This document shows, one piece after another, positions 14,001 through 23,000 of a stretch of 64,000 nucleotides of DNA (within the stretch, counting starts at the first letter, position 1; every line of letters begins with the position of its first letter). The stretch is from positions 15,883,111-15,947,110 of the forward strand of contig NC_056552.1 in NCBI RefSeq assembly GCF_910596095.1, in the 5' to 3' direction. This DNA comes from Thunnus maccoyii (lineage: Eukaryota; Chordata; Actinopteri; Scombriformes; Scombridae). The position numbers were made by a program, and so were the translations under genes. Under the pieces are notes generated by a model. The model made no database searches. It had not been told where the DNA came from and worked only from the letters and a program-made list of their open reading frames with translations.

Positions 14001-17000
14001 TCTGATGGTGGTTTGATCCTCTCTAGCAATGTGCTTATGTCTGACAATAGCTATGCATATATCAGTGAAGCTTGGCATTCAACTTCATGGCTTGATCACT
14101 GTATATGCACAGCTGATGCACATAACACTCTAGATGCCATGGAGATTAATTATGATCTGGCCACTACGGACCACATACCCTTTTCTATGTTGCTAAATTT
14201 TGGCAATATACCTGTTCAATCGTCTGTTGATAGCAACATAGGTGCAGGGAAATTAAACTGGTCTAACTTAACACAAGAGAATCTTAAAGAATACATTTCT
14301 CGAACTGACACCTTGTTGGGAGGTGTTGAACTACCAAAAGATGCTACTGTTTGTTGTGATATGAATTGTAAAAACCTGCAACATAGTAATGAGTTATGTT
14401 TTATGTATGATTCCATTGTGGATTCTCTCCTTATGTCCAGCAGGCCTTTTTATAAACATAAGTCTGATGTGTACCATGCTAAACCGGGTTGGAATGACTA
14501 TGTAAAAGAGCTCCATGCTGAGGCTAGAAGGGCTTTTAAAGCATGGGTAGAATCGGGTAGAAATAAACATGGTCCCATATTTGAACATAAGAAACGTGCA
14601 AATGCTAATTTTAAATATGCCCTTCAATTTATTAAAAGGAATGAGAATACAATGAGATCTGATTCACTTGCGAGGAAGTAAAAAAACTCTACCCTTTGCT
14701 TGCTATTTGTTTTACTGGGTTATTAGTCCATGGTATTCTATCTGACTCTATTTTATCTGTTATACTGGTGCCTGCCATTAAAGATAAAGCTGGTAAACTA
14801 AACAGCTCGGAGATAATTTTAAATATGCCCTTCAATTTATTAAAAGGAATGAGAATACAATGAGATCTGATTCACTTGCGAGGAAGTTGCAAAATAATAG
14901 TCCTAATGACTTCTGGAAAGAAGTCAGAATAATGAATAATTGTAAAACATCGCTACCATCAAATATTGATGGAGTAAGTGGCTCAGAAAAAATTTCACAG
15001 CTGTGGCAGAAACATTACTATGATCTGTTCAACTGTGTTAAAAGCAACTTGTTTAGTGTGGGCAAAATAGGCAATAACGAAGAGGTGATTGTCACTCCAC
15101 AAGAAGTCCAAGATGCTGTCATGAAGCTAGGAGATAATAAGGCATCTGGTATGGATAATATAACTGCTGAACATTTAAAACGTGCTAGTAAAAAACTCTA
15201 CCCTTTGCTTGCTATTTGTTTTACTGGGTTATTAGTCCATGGTATTCTACCTGACTCTATTTTATCTGTTATACTGGTGCCTGCCATTAAAGATAAAGCT
15301 GGTAAACTAAACAGCTTGGAGAATTACAGGCCTATAGCCTTCGCCATAATTTTATCCAAAGTGTTGGAGAGAACGCTACTAAATAGGCTGGAACAGTACA
15401 TCCTGACTTCTGACAACCAGTTTGGCTTTAAACGTAAACATGGCACTGATATGTGCATTTTCGCTTTAAGGGAGATTTTAGATAAATACAATAGGCAAAA
15501 TTAAAAACAATTTTTATGTGTTTTATTGATGCCTCTAAAGCCTTTGACTGTATAAATCATGAAAAACTATTTAATAAATTACATGAAAGAGGTGTTCCTA
15601 GATTTCTAGTTAGAATCCTGATTTTTTGGTACGCTCATCAGACGATGCAACTTTATCAGATGATAGGGACATTTACAAACAGTGTCGAAACTTGTACGCA
15701 CAAGCAAACATGTTGGCTCATAAATTTAGTATGTGTTCGGTGACTGTGAAGATCTCTCTTTTTAAAGCTTTTTGTACCCCACTATATACGGCCCACCTGT
15801 GGCGGTGCTACAGAAAAGGCAGCATACAGAGACTCACAGTGGCTTATAATGACAGTATGAGGCTGCTGCTTAAAGCTCCAAGAAGCTGCAGTGCAAGCCA
15901 AATGTTTGTTAATGTTGGAGTACCCACCTGCTCTGCTGTAATACGAAATCTTATATATAGATGTATGTGCAGATTATCTGATTCCGCTAACAATATTGTT
16001 TCAGCTTTGACCAAACCTGAAATGAGTTCCGTCAGGTTCTCATCTAGACTGTGGAACCATTGGCGGTATAGCCTAAATGCAATTGCCTGATTATTGTGGA
16101 ATGCCTTTTGTTTTTTGAGATTGTTTATTAATTTATTCTTTCTTGTTTTTTTTTGTGTGTGTGTTTTATACTTTACACTTTGTATTTTATTGTGCTATGG
16201 ACCCTCCATGAGTTGTGTCTTTAATAAAATGTGAATTGAATTGAATTGATATAGTTATAGAAATTGGGCTCTGTGGTTTTTAGCCAATTATAAATCAAAT
16301 ATAGGTCAGCTTGGCTCCAGTTTACAAAGACTTGAGATGTGAAACAAACTTTTACAGAATCAGAAAACTATTGTCTTGGATTTAGTTTGTGTCTAGTGTT
16401 AGCTTGTGTATTAAAGACCTGTCAGTCAGATTGAGAGTATACAATATCAATGGACTCAGTCTTTTACATACATGTGGATAAAACATTTATCTTATCAACT
16501 GTATTTTAAAAAGTAAACAATTCAATTCTGTTGCACAGTCTAACACCTCAAACATGTTTTCTCAACAGGTGGGGAATGCATTCACAAACCCTGAACCAAA
16601 ACAGGAACTAGAAATCATTGCATCTAATCCCCCAGAAAACCACATGTTTCAAGTGGAAAACTTTGGCGCTCTTAAAGCAATACGGCAGAATTTGCAGGAA
16701 AAAATCTTCTCTATCGAAGGTACCGATGTAACCTTACCATGATAGCTTAAAATATTTCTTTCATTTTAAGTTTAAATTTAAGTAAATGTTCTAGTTCCAA
16801 AAAAGTAAACATAATGAATAGTTTTCCTGTCATTCATTAAGGGGGTTCATTTCAAGTTACATTAGTAACATGGACAATATTAGAAAATACAGACCTCCTA
16901 TTTTAACATATGAAATGAGTCATTGGCAAATAATTGATAATTACAACTTGGAGCTATGATGAATTTTCAAATCTGTGTGTTATATTAGTCTGAGCATGAA

Positions 17001-20000
17001 TTTATTGTAATGTTGTCTCATTGTGTCTGCTCTCTGTAAATCCACTGTATTAAAATCCAACCAATCGCCAGAACAAAACACTGGCAATGAACGTTTCTGC
17101 AAACCACAGAAACGTTGAATATATACGTTTCAACACGTATAATAAGTATTATATCAACATTTCTACAAATGTAGCATATTTACATTTCTACTCATTGGAT
17201 AATGATGTTTTATGGTGTGACAACGCTATGGTTAAGGTCTGGTTAGGTTTAGGCACAAAGACCACTTGATTAGGGTTAGGGAAAGATCATGGTTTGGGTT
17301 AAAATAAAAATCAAAAATAAAATAAAAACAGCCGATGTCTCACTAAAAACATCCAGTTTTCTCACCAGAAAAACGGCTGCAAATGTCCTGACGTCTCGCT
17401 AAAAATACCCGCTTTGTCGGTTGAAACAGGAAGCCGACATTGGTTTTGAGGTGGACTCGTACCGTACTCTGCTGATTTCCAATTTGCTGCTAAGAAATTT
17501 ATGAACCACCCACGGGCCCATCCTACGCCTATTAGGAAAGTCAGCTCATATAGATTGTATGTGAACTACGTCACTTTAGAAATGTTGAGATGATAAATTT
17601 TGTTGACATTTTGATATGATACGTATTGTTGAAATGTTAATATGCTACATTTTGTAGAAATGTTGAGATGATACGTTTTGTTGAAATATTAATGTGATAC
17701 GTATTACACGTGTTGAAACGTAGATATTCAACGTTTCTGTGGTTTGCAGAAACGTAAACTGCCAACGTTTTATTCTGGCGACCAGGCTGTAAAGACTTCT
17801 TTATGGAAATTTGGAATTTAACTTGCACAACATTGTATAATGCTGCATTCAGAAATGTTTGTGCTCATTTATGTTGCTGTTACAGGTGCTAAAACTGGTG
17901 GAGAGTCACTGAAAATGGAAATGGCTCAAGTGGGATTCAGTGCAGCTTATGTGCCCGGGGTAATTAAAAACACCAGACATTCACCAGATAGTATAGTATA
18001 TAGATAGTATGAAAAGTATATAGTTAAATTAAGTCCAAATGATGAATGTATGATGCATTTAGCCTTTTCCTTGTCTGATGTTTTGTGGCAAATACAGTTT
18101 CTATACATTTCTGTCTAAATTGCAGGGGATTCAGATGGGTATTGTTGGTGCCAACCAGTGGAAGGGAGGCTATCAGCAATACACAAGTGCAGACCAGAAG
18201 TGGATCTCCTATGATTCTTCGAATATGGAACCTGACAGTTATCTGGGTAAGAATATTATAGTATATGCAATGGTGTATTTACACTGCTGTACTATAATCC
18301 TTCCTCCCATCTTTTTGATGGAAGGAATAAGGAGTGATAACTTTATGGCAACATATTTGATATCACATGTAATGCCAAAAAGGACAGTTTTTTTGTTTTT
18401 TTTTGCAAAAGATGATCCTACACTTTAATGTCTTCTAAATAAAGAAAATACATCAATCACCAAAGTTCCATCTAAAGGAAAATCAAGAACCAAATACCAC
18501 ACCCACTACTGAGCATGTTGATGGATCTTATATGATTCAAAGTGCAGATGCCAGTAAGATATCAACAAATCCTGGAGGCGCAGCTTGTATAGATATTGTG
18601 ATGGTTTTTAAAATGTCTTCAGGGAAGACCAAAGTGAAGGCTCCTCATGGTCTCCAGATTTAAATGCACACAAGAAAAGCAAAGAATATTCTGAACTAGA
18701 AGCATTCTGCAAGGAACAATGCGTAGGGGGTGACCCAAAGCAAGTTTTTTAATGTTAAATCAAAAAAAGAATAAATAATGCTTATTTGTAATTAATAGCT
18801 TGCTGAAATGTGTAATTTTAAAGATTGTTTCCAGCAAAGATAATGATGATATTATGTTAATTAAATCAGCAAAAGATACAGTTTGTCCTCAGTTGGCCAA
18901 ACCTTTGTATACTAATGAGCTTGACTCTTTAATTCTAGGTTACTCCATGGCAGTCGCCAAAACGTCGCGTGGCACACTGACAATTGTTGGTGCTCCAAGA
19001 TATCAACACAGAGGAGTTGTGATGTCAGTTTTTGAAGACAGCATTGACCAAAAAATTGATCCCCTTGCTTGGCAGGTGTGTGCTCACAATTAAGACAATG
19101 TAAAGAATTAATATTTTTAATCTTAAATTAAAGGTTGTTGTTTTCTCACTTTACTAATTGTTTTTTGTTGCTCACACAGTTTCAGATTGGTGAATATTTT
19201 GGTGCAGTGGTTTGTGCCATGGATGTGGATCGTGACACGTACACTGACCTAGTCCTCATATCTGCCCCTATGTACATAGACAGTAAAGGAGAAGGAAGAG
19301 TTTATGTTTGCAGCTTGTCAAATGTGGTAAATGACAGTTTTGTCCAGAATCTATTGGATTTTTTCAATGAGAATTCAAACATTGACTCTCATCCTTTTTT
19401 CTATTTCCACTAGAGAGTTGAGTGTCACTTCGATAATCCATTAGTGCTGAGAGGGGATGCATCTGACCAAGGAAGGTTTGGGTCTTCTCTTGCTGTACTG
19501 CCTGACCTTAACAGCGATGGTCTCAATGATTTGGCAGTTGGAGCACCTTTGGAGAATGGTGGTCAAGGTAGCATCTACATCTTCCACGGTGAAACAGGAG
19601 GAGGAGGAAGAATTCATCCTACTTACTCACAGGTGAGCGAGAGCAAAGAAGCAACAAGAGGATTTGAATGATATGTATGGCCTTTTGTTTGCCACAGTAT
19701 TTAATATACAGTCTTAATAAAATGTAGTTTTGATTGATTAAAACATTTTCATTTACGTAGAGAATCGCTTCCTCTGAAGTCCAGTCAGGACTGAAGTTCT
19801 TCGGTATGTCAATCAGTCAGTTGTCTTTTGACCTTAGTAACGACAATCTGCCTGATTTAGCAGTGGGTTCAAAGGGAACAGTGGTCTTACTCAGGTAAGA
19901 TACTCCTGTCACACATTATTACTCCCAAATGTAATTCTACCATTTGTGTTCTTTTGTGTCCACCTTTCACGGTAACACAATTTTAAGGGTCTTGTTACCA

Positions 20001-23000
20001 ATTTAGGACAGAACTGTTCACCAATAATGGATTGTATCAGGCAGCTAAAATAAGATTTACCAGTTGTCATTTTGGTATACTGCTTTACAATTTTCATATG
20101 TACTCTGTCCATTTCCAGATCAAAGCCTATAGTAATGGTCGATGCTGCGGTGACCTTCAACCCAAACAAAATCCAAACTCAAAACTCAGACTGCTCAAAA
20201 CCACTGGACAACACAGCTACAATCTGCTTTACCATGACCGGACGCTCTACAGTAGATAAAGGTCACTGATTCTCTTCACTGTCTCTAAACCACAGACCCA
20301 CTGTCCGTCCATACTTGTATGTGTGTACATGTGTAACCCTTAAATGAAACTCTAATTCCAGCTAGAGCAACGATTAATTATACTTTAACGCTGGATGCCA
20401 CACATAAGGTCCCAAACAACCGAGCTTACATCAGGGAGAAACAACGAGAGCAGAGTGGATCAATAACTCTTGGCTTAGAGCAACGATGCTTCAATGCGAG
20501 TTTCCACATTGAGGTGAGTTGTTTAAAACCTAATAACATCAGGAAAACCCACTACAACCCACACAGCTTCAATGTGAAAAACATCATTTTTGATATAACC
20601 AACCTTCACTACTTTGATATTCATAATAGTACCCTCCTCTCACAGGCCTGTCCAGAAGATGCTCTGAATCCACTTAACAATGAGCTCCGATTCACCTTTG
20701 ATGGTTTGCCTTCTGACAAAAAACTCAGCCCAAGTCTGGCCCAACAGGCTCAGACAACAACCTTTCATCCCGTAAGTAATCTTTAAAGACACCCTCGTTT
20801 ATTGGTCGGTTTTATTCATATTGAGGGTGTTTTCAAACCTGTATTCATTTGCTCTGGTCCAAATCAGTGGACAAGTTGGGAAACTTGGTGTGCTTTCCCG
20901 TTGGTTGAATTTCCAACTAAAAAGCATCACTACAAGCCACGAGAGAACATTCACTCCTCTCATTGCTTACATGTGTCTGGGGTGGGAGCAAGAACATAAA
21001 CACAGAAGAAACTCCTGAAGAATGTCCGGCTATGTCATTATGTTCCCACCAAAAACAAACCGAGGGACTGGACCGAGACCATATCCTCAAATGGCCTCGG
21101 TATGGTTGTTTTGGTCTGCACCTGGGTACGATTACTGTGTTCAGATCTGCCCAGAAGAATCACACTAACGAGGAAAATGATCCAGTTCAATTCACACTTT
21201 TCACATGTGGTCTTCACTGACTGTCAGAATTTTAACTGAAGTAAAGATTTAACAATAAAGGTCAGGGTTTGTAAAGTTAAGAAAAACAACTTCTGTGCTG
21301 TCCTCCATACATGAGTGATGTATTTTGAAAGCCAGATAAACTCCTTACTTTCACCAAGACTCCATAGACAAGATTGTATTTTGCCCACAGGTTTATTGAC
21401 TAAGGAAGGGTAAAACTGAAAACAGATACAGAAGGTGTGATTACTTAAACTGCATTGAATTTGACAACAAGCTATTATATGCTTAGCTTATTAAATTATC
21501 TTTTAAACTAAAGTATCTTTTTGTACTGATTGTATATAAACATGAATTACAATAACAATGGATGCAATTAAATCTCCTCTATATTATATACTCACAAAAT
21601 GATCAAATTATATGAAATGAAACCCTAGAAATGCACTTAAGCATAAAAAGCAAAGATACATACAGAAGATGCTGCCATACACATAAGATGTGTGCAGATG
21701 GATGTAGAGTAACTAACTGCAGGTCTGCGATACTGTCTTTCAGGAGGCTGAGCATTAACTTCCTGTTTCCTGTCTAATCACATGACATGGAGCATGGAAT
21801 AACTACTGAAAATACCACAGTCAACCACTAGATGGTGCCTAATCAACAATTTAACAAATTAAAATTAAATTATTTAAAAAATTAAATACAACTGTAACAG
21901 AACAACATCACTCTCTGATTCATGTTTGTCACATGTTGACAATACTTTTTGTGAATTAATTATATGGCTACCAGGTCATGACAGATACCACCACATAAAT
22001 GACCATTAGCTACTATGTGGAGAGCTCTCCAGTACTCAGGAGTCGTCATGCTTTCTGAATAATATTCAGTTGTAATTCCATTTATTTGTCACTCGTGCAG
22101 TGCCCGTTCAAAATGTGCCTGTTCAGAACAGGCAAATTTCTCAATATCTAGAGAGAGTTGTGCCCCTCCCCTAAACGCCTCTCATGCAGACTATTGGTAG
22201 ACGCTACAATTTACCGATGCTCCCTAAATGCCTTAGTTGCAGGCTATCAGTAGACTCTACAATTTATCAATGTGCCCTAAACACCTCACATGCAGGTTAT
22301 CAGTAGGCACTACAATTTACCAATGCTCCCTAAACACCTCACATGCATAATATCTGGAGACTACAATCTTGAGTTGAGCTGAAGTTGATGGGATGAACTA
22401 TAGTGCCCGTTCATAACGTGCCTGAGAGATCCTGCACTATGTCTTATATACAAAGTTCCTGTGTGTGAGGAACGGGAACAGAGCTTAACTCTCTAAACTT
22501 TTTCAATTCATTCTCTATGGTAGTTATGATCACTACGGTTGTAATCCCATCTCTGACCACAATGTGGGTTGCCATGGCAGAGTGACACTGTCTGTATTTC
22601 CGCTCGTTGAATCCACATGCAGAAGAAGAAGCAGAAGCAATGTTGTTTGTGAGGTATTTTTATATATTTTTTTAGAGTGCCTGAGACATCCAGCATTCAG
22701 TCTTGAATGTACATGCCAAGTTTCGTTCAGAGCACACAATTCAATAGTAGAGCTTAAGTCTCTTAAACATTTTCAATCATTAGAGACTTTTAGGGGATCG
22801 GCACAACTCTCTCTAGATGTTGAGAAATCGACCCGTTCCAAACAGGTACGTTTTGAAAGGGCACTGCACTAGTAAATACAGACAGACAGACAGAGATTCT
22901 TTGCTTTATGTAGACAGAAGAGAGAGATGTCTTTCTTGGCCGTTTGCTCTTACACTTTCTGAATATACATGGTTTACTTCATACTGTCTTCCACAGTTAC

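Larger units (their letters stand above)
13035..16249 (+). mobile_element. Rex1/CR1-like LINE, 5'-truncated and internally deleted, in intron 8
   Basis: Same orientation as the integrin. It carries the C-terminal part of ORF1 (13052-13429), an apurinic endonuclease domain (13464 to about 14200: SYNARG, QETF, GDMNAD, TTDHIPF), then a reverse transcriptase start with NYRPIAFA and [13 protein letters not shown] (14860-15504) and [13 protein letters not shown] (15516 on). The polymerase core with its YADD motif is deleted near 15650, where the frame shifts to the C-terminal domain (15626-16090). The 3' end has AATAAA and a short ttgaa repeat. It cannot transpose on its own. Copy 2 lacks it. I could not identify a convincing target duplication. 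Confidence 0.85.
11653..16719 (+). other. I (von Willebrand A) domain exons of integrin copy 1
   Basis: Four exons (11653-11780, 11945-12090, 12656-12806, 16569-16719) encode the inserted ligand-binding domain. Metal-site motifs are visible: DGSGS in the first exon, GGTYTANA in the second and VVTDGRS in the third. The fourth ends in KIFSIE; Glu333 occupies the place of the intrinsic-ligand glutamate that relays activation to the beta chain in alpha-L and alpha-M. All residues needed for cation-dependent binding are present. Roughly a third to half of residues differ from copy 2, against a few percent elsewhere. The last intron is stretched by a 3.2 kb LINE. Confidence 0.9.

Noticed and set aside
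22508-22872. Overlapping frames on both strands in intron 18
   Set aside because: They lie within the inverted arms of a DNA transposon, and the frames mirror each other because of the palindromic structure.
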